Source: Lepeophtheirus salmonis (lineage: Eukaryota; Arthropoda; Copepoda; Siphonostomatoida; Caligidae). Taken from it: 64,000 nucleotides of DNA. The position numbers were made by a program, and so were the translations under genes. This document shows positions 12,412-24,598 of this stretch, one piece after another (position 1 is the first letter of the stretch; every line of letters starts with the position of its first letter). The stretch spans positions 4,402,001 through 4,466,000 of the forward strand of contig NC_052140.2 of assembly GCF_016086655.4 (NCBI RefSeq), in the 5' to 3' direction. The notes beneath the pieces were generated by a model. That model was given only the letters and a program-made list of their open reading frames with translations, was not told the DNA's origin and did not search any database.

Positions 12412-12423
12412 AGTGAAGACATT

Positions 12424-12692
12424 TTTTATGATTTTTTTATTTTATTTTTCGACGTAGTCTTCTTGTAACTCTACACACTTCTTCAAGCAATAGTACTCAG
12501 GTTGGGACATCCAAAACTGCAACTACCGACGAAAACATCATAAAAGCCTACCAAGTAGTGGTATCAGAGCTTCTAAAAATGTCAAAAGAACGTGTTTGTC
12601 GCATAGTAACTGACAACAGATGCTAGATAGATATAAGTACAAGTGCTACAATCTTCACGTTGAGGTCGGAAACTTTTCAGACGATCCTCGTA
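12424..12692. mobile_element. Rearranged second mariner: C-terminus (-) joined to helix-turn-helix (+)
   Basis: On the minus strand 12448-12488 encodes the usual mariner end (L.KCVEL..DYVEK then stop). On the plus strand 12504-12626 encodes a mariner N-terminal segment with GTSKTATTDENIIKAY and LLKMSKERVCRIVT. The right terminal inverted repeat is at 12653-12692 and matches, in reverse complement, the left end at 26125-26162. Opposite orientation of the two coding pieces needs an inversion, or two insertions with deletion. It lies 12 bases from the previous element, so one may have inserted beside or into the other. Confidence 0.7.
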
Positions 12693-13359
12693 GATATCCC
12701 AGTATACATAGAAGTGAAATTATTAGTGAGTCTGGGCTGTCAGATGTGATTGAATAATGAATGAATGTCGTGACATACCGTAACCAGTACAAAAAAAAGA
12801 AGTATTGTACCGACATGTATACCTTTAAGTTCTACAACCTCGAAAGAACTTTTTCTGAAAATCCTTTGTAATTTTAAGCATGGAAACAGGTCCATAATTC
12901 CTTGATTTTATGTAGAAATATCATCAAAGCAAATAAATAATTTATAAGGATATGTTAAATACTACATTAATTATTTACGTAGGGAATGGTATGCAAAATA
13001 TAATATATAAGTATGTTTCAAAAGATAAATTGTTTTGAAAACATTTAATATTTTGATGACATTTATCTTCTCCTTTAGTATCAGACAATGATTAATTAGT
13101 AAATATATGTAGGGAAAATAGAATATAACCTGACTGAATTAATTTTATATCAGTATATTATGGTAGAGACCTGTTTATACAGAGTAGTATTTTTTTTAAA
13201 CAATCCAATGATAAATTTAAAATCGCTGAAATTAAATCAAGAATTTTTTTTGTCGGAGAATCAATGACAATCGAAAAAAGTATTACGGCGGCATTTTTCA
13301 AATTTTTATTTGAAGAAACTGCAGATTTGGCGCTTCTGATTGCTTAAAGTGTCAAGAAA
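12693..13359. other. No gene seen
   Basis: AT-rich with short direct words only. Confidence 0.4.
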
Positions 13360-13604
13360 ACAGCAAAGATCCCTCTTGTTCTAAAGAGATATAAGATAAT
13401 AAATCTGATTTCCAAACCTGGGAAAAATATGTCTGATCCAAAAAATCTAAGGGTAATCCCAAATTTGGAGGTAGTGTACAAGATCATAAGTCACGCAGAA
13501 AATGATGCAAAGATTATCTCAAGTTATTCCTGAAAAACAGATAGGTTTTGTACCCAATCGACAAATTAGTGACATCTTCTTAACAATGGGAGAATTATCA
13601 GACT
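13360..13604 (+). pseudogene. Non-LTR reverse transcriptase fragment (N-terminal palm)
   Basis: The first frame reads LISKPGKNMSDPKNLRVIP and EVVYKII, the classic LINE block LIPKPGKDPSDPKSYRPI..LNVVYKII. After a shift near 13500 the adjacent frame gives VIPEKQIGFVPNRQISD, matching the following QTGFVPGRQISDN block. This is the segment before RT motif A, about 80 residues. It is truncated on both sides and frameshifted once, and comes from a part of the protein not covered by the fragment at 1-246, so they could be separated pieces of one family. Confidence 0.85.
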
Positions 13605-14764
13605 AACAAGAAACTGATAAACTTATTGTCCAATTGTCAGGAAGAAAAAAGGAGTATAATCAGTAATTTGGTCTACAGAAAAACTGAAACTGGTTAAATT
13701 GAACCTTAACACAACACAATAAAAAATAAATAAAGGTTATGTAAAATGGTTTGAGAAGGCTTAACGGACCCATATCAGTACATTTTCCTTCAAAATCGTC
13801 CATTAAAAAAAAAAAAAAAAGATTAGAGAAACATTGTTTCGATTGAAACAACAAATATCTGTTATGTTGTCTATCTTCATGCCATTCATTACCAATCTAT
13901 ATTATATTACGTTGGAAATTAAGTTACTTTAGTCTTTAATTAAGTTACTTCAGTGGTAAATTGAAGGCATTTTGATTAGCTATATGTGGGCTGTCTTCTA
14001 CATAGAAGCATAATATAATTAATTACCACTAAATTACATTTGAATGTATTTTTCGACGAATAATTGTAATGTTCTATCAACAAATCATTATAATCAATCA
14101 TTTGGAGGCGTCCCAAATTAGACTTAAATTAGCAAAAAAAAAAAAAAATCATAGTCAAAATGGAAGCAAAACTAAGTTTAAATTCTCAAATAAAAGTTTC
14201 AAATTGTAATTAAGATTATTTAGTATCGCACCTCATCAATACATTCAAAAACAAAGCTAAAAATTTCCAATGTATTGTATGTTTTTGTAATATTGGGTTG
14301 TATGTATATAATTTTTTTAAATTGGGATTTGTTCCTTTTCTTCAAAATTGTTTTTGTTAGCTCACTACATATATTTGTTTTAAGTTATGACATATGTGTA
14401 GCTTATATGAGCCAAAAAAATATGAATTTACCTAAATAAAAAAAGCTTTTATTCTTTTGATAAAATTATTATATTAATTATAACTCCATTAAGCTAATAT
14501 ATTTGTAAAGAATAGTTATATATTAACATGTCGTATCAATCTCAATGCCACTCAATCCAAACCAGTTATACCACCATTTTATAGCTCACCTGTCAAGTTT
14601 TTGAGAAATTACATTCTAAAACTTTTGTACCTATAGAAGATTTATTTGAATAAAGATTAATAATTTAATCATGAAAATTATGAAAAAACAAAGAAAAACC
14701 CAAAACTTGCAATGGTATTTATTTACTATTTTATCCTCGTTATTTGTAATTACAAGGTTTCGTT
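13605..14764. other. No gene seen
   Basis: AT-rich, with poly(A)/poly(T) runs at about 13803-13819 and 14133-14147. A 64-codon minus frame at 13660-13854 is low-complexity. Confidence 0.4.
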
Positions 14765-15189
14765 ATGCAGTCAAAAGATATGTGAAACAAAAATCTCCTC
14801 CGTGCAGGTGTCAGTTTGGAGACGGCTGCAGAGATTGTTGACACTTATATAGGGACAGTCTACAACATCAAAAAGTCCATTAAAAATGGAAATGATGTTG
14901 AAATTTGTATTTTTAATCTAATTTTCTTAAATTTCTGTGAGCAACAATATGGCTGACTTCTGACCTGTCTCCATGTATCCCTCCTTCAACCCTTACTCCA
15001 ACCCCTTGAATTAGCAGTTTAGAATATTTTTACGAAGAATTATCTCTCATCCATATCTAGAAGTAGCTTCGAGTTGACATCATGATATATTGGTACGCTA
15101 TGGACGCGGGCTTCATCGTCAAGAGCTGCCAATCTGGTCGCAAGGGTGTTGAGACTGTTATTGCATGTAAAGTAGGACATATTGAATAA
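14765..15189 (+). pseudogene. Tc1/mariner-type transposase with large internal deletion
   Basis: The N-terminus, starting at ATG 14765 with a stop at codon 7, gives NKNLLRAGVSLETAAEIV and then TVYNIKKSIKNGNDVE, a homeodomain-like helix-turn-helix. The C-terminus ends WYAMDAGFIVKSCQSGRKG..ETVIACKVGHIE at TAA 15187-15189, the usual tail of this superfamily. The roughly 230-residue catalytic core between them is missing, with about 150 bases of unrelated sequence at the junction. A second copy of the tail region is at 33225-33500. Non-autonomous or dead. Confidence 0.8.
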
Positions 15190-16559
15190 AAAATGTAGTT
15201 AAATATATCACAAATTTGTCCTGAGTTGTCTCTTCTTGACTCCATAAAAATCACGTTTTTGTAATTTAGTCATGCTACTACAAGTTTTGGGATATGTAAC
15301 TATTGATTTTTATACTAGTCATTTCATAATTAACAATATATCTTAACATGAATTACTAATAATTGATGAACAATACAAAAGTTCGAAAGTTTATAGGAAA
15401 ATTAATAAATTTTTAAGAACTTGACTCGTTTAGGTTTTGACTTTGATGTAAGAGTTTTGACTTATTTATAAGAATATATATGCTTTATCTTGTAGGATTT
15501 TGCCTTGGTGACAAAAATAACATTTAATAGGGAGGAAAGTAAATTCTTTAATGCATAAATTGCGTCTCCCAATGATTGTAGAGGAGATAATGCCTAGATT
15601 TGAAGTAAAAATAACTACATCCTGGCGCGTAAAAAACAACCCTAAAAAAATGTGATAAAAAGTATGATAACTTTAAGAGACTTTGCTGACAGAGATCACT
15701 ATAAACTATAGTGCTCCTTGCTCGCTATTACGTTTAATTTTTTTTTAAATATGGAGGAATAATAAATAAGAGTATTCATATTTTGCTCTTACCAACATAT
15801 ACTTTTTTTTAGTATGACTAAAAGCAATATAGGCAATATTTTTTTTATATCCTGTTCAAATATGGCCACCATAGTAGTCATAACTCTTTAAAAACACCTG
15901 CTAACAATCTAAACATTAACACAACAATTAACCTGTCATATAATAGTTTCTATGACAAGCTAATTACTGTATTATGACACCCCTACTCATAAGTGCTCTC
16001 GGTAGTCCTAAAATGAAGCGAAAAAACGTCATACCAATGTTTCATAACATGTTTACATATTTATGACGTATTCCTGGATATACAGGAATAATTTAGAGCG
16101 CTCCCAACTTTGTCTATAAATATATACTTAGTGATTTATTGGTCGTAAGTTGAGCAATGGTATAACAGGAACATCAAATAGGAATTTTAAATTATAATAT
16201 TCGTCCGGAATAAGGGTTAAATATACCTTTCTTCTCCAATTCCTCACTTTTTAGTAAGACAACTCTCTATTTCCCTCCTCAGCATCGGTTTTTGACAAAT
16301 TAGATTTTAACATCTGTAGTGTTTAGTATGTAAATAAACGCTTTGTTTTTTTTCTTCCATTTTCCGCCCTTAATTTTTGATTGCATACATTATATTTTTT
16401 ACTAACAGTTATCACATGGAAATAAAATACATATGAAAAAATCCCTTATAGTTTTTTTATAAATTTATTTGACCCATAAAAAACATACAAAAAATCTAAA
16501 TCTGGACGCATGTAGATTAATGTGACTTTTGCATTTGTTTTGCCTTGACGAATCCCCTT
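15190..16559. other. No gene seen
   Basis: The first about 80 bases (to 15270) still align with the copy at 33430-33500 and are probably the 3' end of the Tc1/mariner element. Beyond that it is AT-rich without signals. Confidence 0.4.
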
Positions 16560-17028
16560 AACGTTTGGTATTGAAATGCTGCTGCGCAAATTAGATTCAA
16601 GTTCAATCGGGCGGTTCACGGTTTCGTTTTGATCTCAACCATGCTTGAAAACACCGACACGCAGAGGTACGAGCATGGTAATGCTACCAGTAGTTTGAGC
16701 ACCACTACTACAATGCAAAAAATACGAACCATGCGTAGTGGGCCATAATGCATTAGGATTTTCTCTTCAAAAATAGACTTTGATGAGGAGTCATGCACTA
16801 GGTCAAGAAACTGGTGTTCGATATCTTCTGCTTCCTTTGGGAAGTTATATTCTCAAAAGCTGAAGAAATTTGCTGAAAAAACTGAATGAATTTCATCATT
16901 GGGGTTTCGCTCTTGAAGTCTCGAAAAGAGTGCTGAAACTCGTGCAGCAGCCTATTGACGTGGATGATGCCTTAATTCTTGAGAACGTCGCTGACGCCAC
17001 CAGCAGTCTCGCTGATTTGCAAATCTGA
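16560..17028 (+). other. GC-richer coding-like island, unassigned
   Basis: Base composition is visibly richer in G and C than the flanks. One plus frame from about 16621 to TGA 17026-17028 holds only a few stops (16633, 16696, 16774, 16861) in about 136 codons. Its last 54 codons are open and protein-like (LKLVQQPIDVDDALILENVA). A minus frame at 16616-16798 is also open. The pattern fits a decayed coding sequence, perhaps a transposase tail or a processed gene copy, but I recognise no family. Followed directly by ordinary AT-rich DNA. Confidence 0.35.
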
Positions 17029-17594
17029 AACCTTAAATTTCCATATCAGTCACAACACACACTCTAAATAAAATAACCATAAAAATATATACACGTATGA
17101 GTAACTACCTAATTGCACAAACTCTGTTACCCACCTGTTACACCAAAGAGAGAAACAGCAGGAGTGAGTTTGAGGGGAGCTGCTGTTGACATTTCTAACC
17201 CAACAGTGTTGTCACTTTCAGCCAAACATGACTTACACTACTACATATATTGGTTTTTTTTTTTTAATTATTAAAACAGTATGTAAATGGTTGTGATTTG
17301 AAATTTGGTTGAGCATTTGTAAAAATTGGTTGAAATTGGTGAAGTTTTGAAGCCGTGGTTATTTCTGTCTGACCGATCATTCCCCACTTGGCAACTCCAC
17401 CACAGGTTAAGAACCACTGCTGTAGAATAAGCAGACTGTCAACTGAAAGTATTATTAATAATCTACGTTTACCAGGATGTAGTTTTTATGGACAGATATA
17501 GGCATGCCTTGTGATACTTATCGGGAACATTTATGCCATGGTAGCGTTTGGTCCACGTTAAAAAAAAAGAAACCGAAAATCAACATAGTAACCT
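17029..17594. other. No gene seen
   Basis: AT-rich; contains a GAAATTTGGTTGAGCATTTG-type run near 17300 with local internal similarity (TTGGTTGA twice), not developed into a repeat. Confidence 0.35.
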
Positions 17595-17765
17595 TGACAA
17601 TTTAAAGAATATTTAGAAGGAGTTCTGCTTAACTGTCGTGATGTTGCACTAGATCAGCTACAAGCAGCTGTAAGAAGGGGGAGATGGAATTAAACAAGGA
17701 ATTATTGCAATGTGATCCTCAATTCTACTCTGAGTCCAACAAGGAGTTAAAATTATAACTCCACA
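17595..17765 (-). repeat. Interspersed repeat family R1, copy 2 (minus)
   Basis: Its reverse complement aligns with 47097-47275, sharing GTTGGACTCAGAGTAGAATT, GAGGATCA, AATTCC and the core around CATCACGACAGTTAAGC. It preserves the fullest form of the family with the 47 kb copy. Confidence 0.8.
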
Positions 17766-18556
17766 ACAAATCCTCAGGTACCATCTTTCTCTGTCTCTTA
17801 TGAACACACGCAAATGTTAAATCCAGTTTCGTATATATGAATGGATATTTTGTATGTACTAGAAAAGGAAGTTAACTCCGCAGGAATTAAATAATAATGA
17901 CAACAGCTTAAGAAATGAAAATTCACTCTTCACTTTGCAAACTCCAAACAAACGGCCGATATTAAAAAATATACCCGAACTTTATCGCTAAACATTACCT
18001 TCATTGAGATTTCAACTTATATTGCGTGAATCTGATCATTAAAATCTATTTGAAGCCATTTCATAAAAATGTTCCTAAATTAAAAGCCTGTCCAGATGGA
18101 AATATTTTGTCAATGATAAATATGTTTACAATCAAACAATCCATTGACATACGTAACGACCGAAATAAATATTAGTATTATTGTCACTATATGAAAATAA
18201 ATAAATATTTATCTTTCCATAAGCAGTATTGATTAATGATATAGAAAATTGTAGAAATTTAAATTGGATCTACTTTAGATTTTTGTAAGAGATTTTCTAT
18301 TGAATAATGTCTAACTAGAAACATAAGTAAGTTTTTTCCTCCCCCCTCTCTAGCAAAAATGACAAACCTTCTTTATAAACATCTTTCAAGTACCCAATGT
18401 ATCCGTCTACACTATAGTCATTATATATTTATATTTAATAATGTTTAGGGGGACATAGTCCAGAAAGTTTCTTTTGGTAAAAAATGAAGGAATATAAAAT
18501 ATATTTGTCTTGCACTATCAATCAACATATAAATACATCAACATTGTGTCTCATGT
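17766..18556. other. No gene seen
   Basis: AT-rich; nothing recognisable. Confidence 0.4.
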
Positions 18557-18646
18557 TGGGCACAAGGAACTCTTTCTGCTCTTGCTGATAGATTTACAAT
18601 TGCTAACAGTACGAAATTGTATCATATAGCTCTTTCTTTCAAGTAA
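18557..18646 (+). pseudogene. Possible Harbinger-type nuclease N-terminal scrap
   Basis: A 29-codon stretch reads TLSALADRFTIANSTKLYHI, which resembles the helix-turn-helix segment before the nuclease domain in HARBI1-like proteins (a LA.RF.IS.ST...H pattern). No catalytic residues are visible and downstream frames (to about 18960) are broken, although 18870-18965 also reads protein-like. A weak call based on one short block. Confidence 0.3.
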
Positions 18647-20938
18647 TAATTAATTTCAAGGCAAGAGATAATGGTGTAAATCCAGATGCTGTTTATGATT
18701 TTGGAGTTCCTGACATGACATGTCAACTCTAACAAAGCCAAAAAAAAGTTGTGTTATTAAAGGCTATTCTAAACCAGTCCTAAACTTGGACTAATAGTGA
18801 ACTGCTGGTCAAAGCAGAATTTTATAAGATATTATATGTTTGTGGAGCTGAGCCTATTAAAAAGAAAATTTGAATGCAAGGTTCCATCGGATGTAGAATC
18901 CATGTTACTTCCAAGTTTGAAAAAATATACAAACAGGATGTACAAAAATAGTTCAGGGATTGAGTTGACTTAAATCTGGTTTGAACAATGTTGAACACTA
19001 TTTAAATGCTATGTTCTGTTTTTAAAGTTTCGAATTTCACAATTATATATTTAAAAAAATAGAATTCTTACCTACATAACAGTCAATGTACGTCAAAGTA
19101 GAGTACCCAAATAATAAAGTAAAGTTTGTCTGCATGTATACTAGACTGGTACAAAATCTAATTTATTTGAATTGAAACATTAGGGCCCCGAATTATTATG
19201 AGGTTTGATAAGTAGAAAGCTTCAGTCAAAATTATGCTCATTTAAATTATATTTAATAGTGCTTCACAGCAATTTAATGGAACAAAAAATTTGTTATTAA
19301 CTTAATTCTAAAAAAATTGAAAACTTGATTTATTTATTGATATACTATCTACATTATTAACAATGGATGTAACTCACATTTCAGGGCGAAATCTTAGAGG
19401 GTATTAATGTTTCTAGTACATAGTAGTTACTTTACACTAGACCTTAGAATATAATCCTGGTATTTTTTGTCTGGAAATAGTGAGTGTCCAATAACTGTAT
19501 TTACTCAGTGCCGTTGAGAGCACCGTGAAAAGAAGACCTACGCTGCTACAATATGTTGTACAACGTTTAAAACAGTGATCAATTATTCATGTGTGTAGAT
19601 AAGGCTCAGCCATTTATAGTTCTAAAGACTAAAGTACTCCATGGGTCATCAACATTTAGCAGGCTTAGGATTTTTGAGCGATTTTTTTTGGCCAAAATGA
19701 CCATAAAAAGAGTACTAAATTTTTGAAAAATGAGTACCCAATATATCAAGATTGAGCAATTTCTATTTAAAGAAAAAAAGAGTTTTATAAGGATAATTTA
19801 AAGTAATTAGTGTTGTTTTAATTAGTGAATGTTCATACTGCTTACTATAACATATAAAAAAACTGGCAGGGTATTATTCGTTGTTCTCGTGTTATTTTGA
19901 GTTGAACTTCAAGGGTCGCAAAATCTGAAGAATTTGACTTGCATTTCTAACATGACATCTTGATTTGGTTGCATTTTTTTAACCCTCGACCTTGGGCTGA
20001 AAATAAAGCGAGAATAAAGAATAATACCCCTCCAGTTTTTTGATAGATTATATTAGACAGCATAAATTTTAATTTCCATGCAACGACCTAACATGGAAAT
20101 GTTACGAAATTTTCTAGGTCAAATCCATTGTCAAATTATAGTTTAGAAGGTCATTACCCTCTTTTGTATTAAAGTATAAAAATGATACCGAAATTGGTGT
20201 TTGGTCTTATTACCTTTTTAATGATAGTTCATGAATCGATATTGGGCAAGTGGTTGTGGAGATATGGAATTTTAAAATTTGGGTTCCAGGTCAAGAATGT
20301 CGAAAAAGTCAAAAGCACAAAAGATCATATCTCCTGGCCTATTAATCCAAATGGGATAAAATTTCACATGAGTTCGTTTCTACCCACAGGCATCAATTGT
20401 CCCAGGTTTCATTAAAATCAGAGAGGGAAAGGTTACAAATTACGTTTCTTTTGGTGATTTGAGATGGAATGACCCAGATAATGTTAATGTGATTTTTCAT
20501 GTTGAATTTTAAAATGATAACAGAATTCTTTTAATTCTACAGATTTGTATTGAAGTCCTCCATGTGTTCTCAATCGGCTAATTTTAATAATTGAATTTTG
20601 CTCTATTAGCCCTAATTATTTGTATTTTGACAATCTCAGACCTTTTATTTTCTAAAATTTGATTTTTTACAGACGGTATTTTTTTCTTATTTCTACATTT
20701 TGATCCATTTTATTGAATGAAAAAGTCTTTATTTTTTTTTTTCTGGACACTCATTTTGGCTTTGCCTCTGACCTCCATATCTTTGACAATTTTGAACTGA
20801 CTTTGAAATATAATTTTAATAATTACTCACCTTTGCGGTGTTTATATGGCTTGAGTGTTCAATAGCTCTTGTTTGATATCTACAATTTCCCATGATAAAC
20901 ACTTCTCATTGATATCCTGTAGAGTAGGCTTCTTCAAT
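18647..20938. other. No gene supported
   Basis: A 77-codon plus frame at 20182-20415 begins with a hydrophobic stretch that could pass for a signal peptide and is followed by a FGDLRWND-like extension in another frame to about 20480. I recognise no family. The remainder is AT-rich. Confidence 0.35.
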
Positions 20939-21345
20939 TCACTCTTTAGTCATATATTGAAAATCATTCGTCCTATTTTTAACTGTATGGGTTAACTCCA
21001 AGAACGTTCCACGATGAATTTGAATTGCTTTTTCTAATTCGACAAACTTTTTGTAATTTGAAAATTCTAAAAGATCGTCTATTGACATATTTCCCTTTCT
21101 GCACACTCCTCTATGAGGTCTTTGCAATGATTTGATTTAGAGTCATCCTCACTAAGTCCATGCTTATATACGGCTAAATTAGATAGAATACTCTGATCTT
21201 TAATTGGGGTACTTGTAACCTCACTACTAATTTTATTGCGATCTGATGACATCCTTGACCAACCTTCTGATGGAGAGTGTTGATAGATTTGGACATTTGG
21301 TCGATCATTCTTGACTTCTTCTCCTCTTCTCCAACCATTATTATT
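20939..21345 (-). pseudogene. Coding-like segment with one frameshift, unassigned
   Basis: On the minus strand 21345 to about 21080 reads as a hydrophilic protein (VQIYQHSPSEGWSRMSSDRN, later SEDDSKSNHCKDLIEE). The adjacent frame continues as MSIDDLLEFSNYKKFVELEK to a stop at 20939. Further on, at about 20845-20852, CAAAG followed by GTGAGT would be an excellent splice donor. Codon content is unlike the AT-rich flanks. It looks like an exon, or a decayed copy of one, from a charged protein with no recognisable domain. A retroelement ORF1 is the alternative. Confidence 0.35.
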
Positions 21346-22787
21346 GTTATTTTATTTACATATAATTAAATATTAACATAAATTATCAGAATTACTGCAC
21401 CATCTGGTATATTGTATACTGTTGAATATCATTGTTATTATGTACATATACAGCGACACAATTTTCAAAAAAGTGATATGTCGTTCTATTTAAAGTTATA
21501 AAACCTATATCATGAATCTAATTCCCTCATATATTCGATCATGAAATAGCATAGGTTTTTATATGTGAATTTTTTGTTAAAAAATATTATTAAAAAATTC
21601 CTCCAAAGCTGCTGTCTAAACTAACTAATAATACAAAAATGACATACTAAATATTGTTGTAGCGTATATAGCACGCACTTTTTTTGCCTTGACGTATAAC
21701 ATAATAATTAAACTGTTTCTGAAGAGCGTTGTTTTTTAAGCTTTATTTTTTATAAATTGCTCTATTTTGAATATTTTCAGGTAAGAATTCTATATTTTTC
21801 ATAAAATCATTAGCCCTGTACAACCTCTAAAGATTGATCAATATCCTTAATCTTTATATTTCTTTTTTCTTTTGTACCAAAGGACATTTTTGAACTATGT
21901 TTGCTAGACATTTTCTAAAAAAAAACACACAAAAAAAAAGAAAAGATAAGGACCGTTACATTTACGCATATTGTGTTTACGGAGTTTTTGAGTTAAATAT
22001 GTGTATAAATAAGTATGTAATGAATTATATCTAAATGGCATTTGTGTTTCATTTGTAGGTATATAAGGAATAGTGGTGCTAGCCGGTGCACTTTTCCGTT
22101 TTTGGCGCATACTACTTCCTCGTAACTAGTAAATGTGATACTGAGATCTATGTGGTATTTTTTTAATTTTCAATTTTGAGAATTTTTCATAATTACACTT
22201 ACTAAGCATCGACAAACATACAAAAACACTGTTCTTTAATAATGTTATAGAAGCTTTTTTAAAAATAAAATTTTGTAAGGAATTATTTTGTACAACCCGT
22301 AAAATGGGAGAAATTAATTTTTAATGTGCATTTTTTGCTATTTTTTCGGTTTTTTTTTTTAGTATGTTAAGAACAATAAAAACATTTTATTCATAATAAT
22401 TTATTTGAAATGATTTAAGATAGACAAGACAATTGTAAAATTTAGTCTTATTCTGGTATTTGCTTGATTATTACTCCGGTCATTTCAAAAGTGCAATGTT
22501 TTAATAGTCGGAAGTTAACAAATATTTATTCAGCAAGATTTTGAATAACAGTCTGTATAATAAGTCATAACAAAAAGGTGTCGAATCAAATACTTACAGG
22601 ACACTCTGCCCTCCTCTATAAATGAATTCATCCACAACTTCAAAAATTCTTGATCAACTCAATATATAGTTTCTTATAATTTATGATCATAATATAAAAA
22701 AACGCAATATGAGGGAAATATACGGCATTATACAGGGAGTCAGAATAATTCCAAACACAATGTTATGCGTGGCCCACTTATTAGTAA
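21346..22787. other. No gene seen; diverged 95-base repeat unit at 22198-22252
   Basis: 22198-22252 carries CTTACTAAGCATCGACAAAC and ATACAAAAACAC, matching the units at 3437-3626. A TTTTTGCCTTGACG word at about 21680 also occurs near 16542 and, shortened, at 3629. Nothing else. Confidence 0.4.
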
Positions 22788-23458
22788 AGTTGATAATATT
22801 ATAGAGAAAAACGCGTGCAAGGAGAAGGGGGGATACATATGGTATCATTGTTTAAAATACTGATGTGATTATCATCTGCCTGCTTTATTATGATTTTTGA
22901 GGGTATAACGAAAGTATTTATTAGTAAAATGTTTAATGAAGATATACTACGTATAATTGACTTAGACGTTTTTTATCCGTTACAGTAATTTTACAACGTC
23001 ACACACCATGATATTGTAATTCATTATGAACCTTATTCTCAGAATAATAGCTAATGAAACAACAAAGTAGAGTATTTCGAAATATATTTGAATTTCCAAG
23101 TTTAAAAAGAAGGCTTAAATTAAATATAATCTACATACTAAAAAATAAACCATCATACATTTATGTTAAATATACAAAATGAAACAATTGGAATCATATA
23201 ACTAATAACAATAAATTATATATACATACAGAATATTGAAATAATAGATTGATCCAAATAATATTTTCTTGTTCTGACACCGGAATCCAGTTAAATATGT
23301 CATAACTTTAGGTTGCAAAACACAAGCGAGACGTGGAGTTTAATCAAAAAGATAATCACCCCTCTTCTTCATGTAGAAGTTGCTATATACAATTGTGCAC
23401 AGGATAGATATATCTCTACCGATGAAATCTAACTAATTATTTATAATAAAGTAAATGT
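22788..23458 (+). repeat. 0.67 kb duplicated repeat, copy A
   Basis: Matches 58566-59241 along its whole 671 bases, in the same orientation, with about 90 percent identity by eye. Shared runs include GATGTGATTATCATCTG, CACAAGCGAGACGTGGAGTT and ATATACAATTGTGCACAGGA. Both copies start at AGTTGATAATATT and end at AAAGTAAATGT, so the ends are sharp. No protein frame, terminal inverted repeat or target duplication is evident. It could be a solo LTR, a MITE or a segment of a larger element. Confidence 0.9.
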
Positions 23459-24515
23459 ACTTACTTATTAGATATATGTACTTCTTTTTTTTTAAATGAC
23501 GCGCTAAACTTTAGCTACACATGCTCATTGCTACATTTTTAATGTGTAGGTAGTAATGCAGTCAGTGTGCGGGAACCATAAGGACCATTGCCATTGACTT
23601 TTTTTGTTTTAGATAAAGTGTAATATTTCTATAATAACACTGACATGAATTCAATGGCAATGACGTTACCAAGATTTAATCTATCCTCTTCCCACCTGCA
23701 AATTCTTCCGGTGTCACTGCACGCAGTTCTAATTTATTAAACACACACGCAAAAATGATGCTTCCACAAACAAACAAAGAGACAACATTTGATTTGTTAA
23801 TATTAAGATCTGCTCCATTTTGGCAACAATTTCATAACATAGTTAATGGTAATTTAATAGACGCAAGCCCAACTCAAGAAATCATGAACTCGCTCCGGCT
23901 CGTTTATAAAATAACTACGCGCTCTCTCCCTCCCTCAATGTGGCCCTAATATAATAAATCTGATAACATTTTATTTTTATGTACAAAATGTAAAGATACA
24001 TTTTCAAAAGTAGTGAACTACGGAGGGGGCAGTTTCAACACTTTTTGACTTTGGATCAAGTCCTCAGGTTCTGTTTGACTTATTGTGTTTTATTAAACAT
24101 ATTTATTGTCACAAATTTAACAGAACATTACTCATTGTTAGAATCCATTTAGAAATTAGAGCAGTCATTAGTTTTTTTCAAAAAATTTATTAGAATACGG
24201 CCATTGAATGTTATAGTCGTTACAATATTTAAAATACATCAAGCTTTAGTTAGAAATTTAAAAAAAAACTATTCTAAATAATATTTTGAGGAATAAATAA
24301 CTACAAATGTAAATTTTTCAAGAAGTTGATTTATTAATATTTAATGTATTACAGCACATTAAGATATAGTAATGGATAATCCTGCATTAAAAATTTAATT
24401 ATGTGGTTGGGCTGTATTCTTATGAAGTGCAAATATATAAGATTTAAGGGCTAATAAACAATACCGGGCAATTCGTCTTTGAAGTTTATATAAATAAAAT
24501 ATATTTTCTTTTCTA
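23459..24515. other. No gene seen; 12-base inverted repeat
   Basis: CATTGCCATTGA at 23586-23597 is repeated in inverted form at 23651-23662, giving a 53-base loop. A 64-codon frame at 23755-23949 (+) has no recognisable features. Confidence 0.4.
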
Positions 24516-24598
24516 GGAACGACTGGGACTCGAACTTACACACATTGAGTCCAAGAGAATAATTTTTCCCTAGTGTGTTGTCCATTGAACTACGTCGC
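24516..24598 (-). repeat. tRNA-derived SINE-like copy (minus)
   Basis: On the minus strand TAGTTCAATGG resembles a polymerase III A box and GTTCGAGTCCC a B box, about 50 bases apart. GCGAC at the start can pair with GTCGT after the B box, like an acceptor stem, but the T stem does not pair well, so this is not a working tRNA. A diverged copy in the opposite orientation lies at 25535-25620. Together they suggest a tRNA-derived SINE family. Confidence 0.6.

Noticed and set aside
23586..23662. Perfect 12-base inverted repeat with 53-base loop as a terminator, attachment site or MITE
   Set aside because: No flanking duplication, no neighbouring gene and no partner copies; likely chance or a decayed fragment.
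24516..24598. Functional tRNA gene
   Set aside because: A and B boxes are recognisable but the T stem does not pair and the anticodon arm is not formed; a diverged copy nearby supports a SINE-like repeat.
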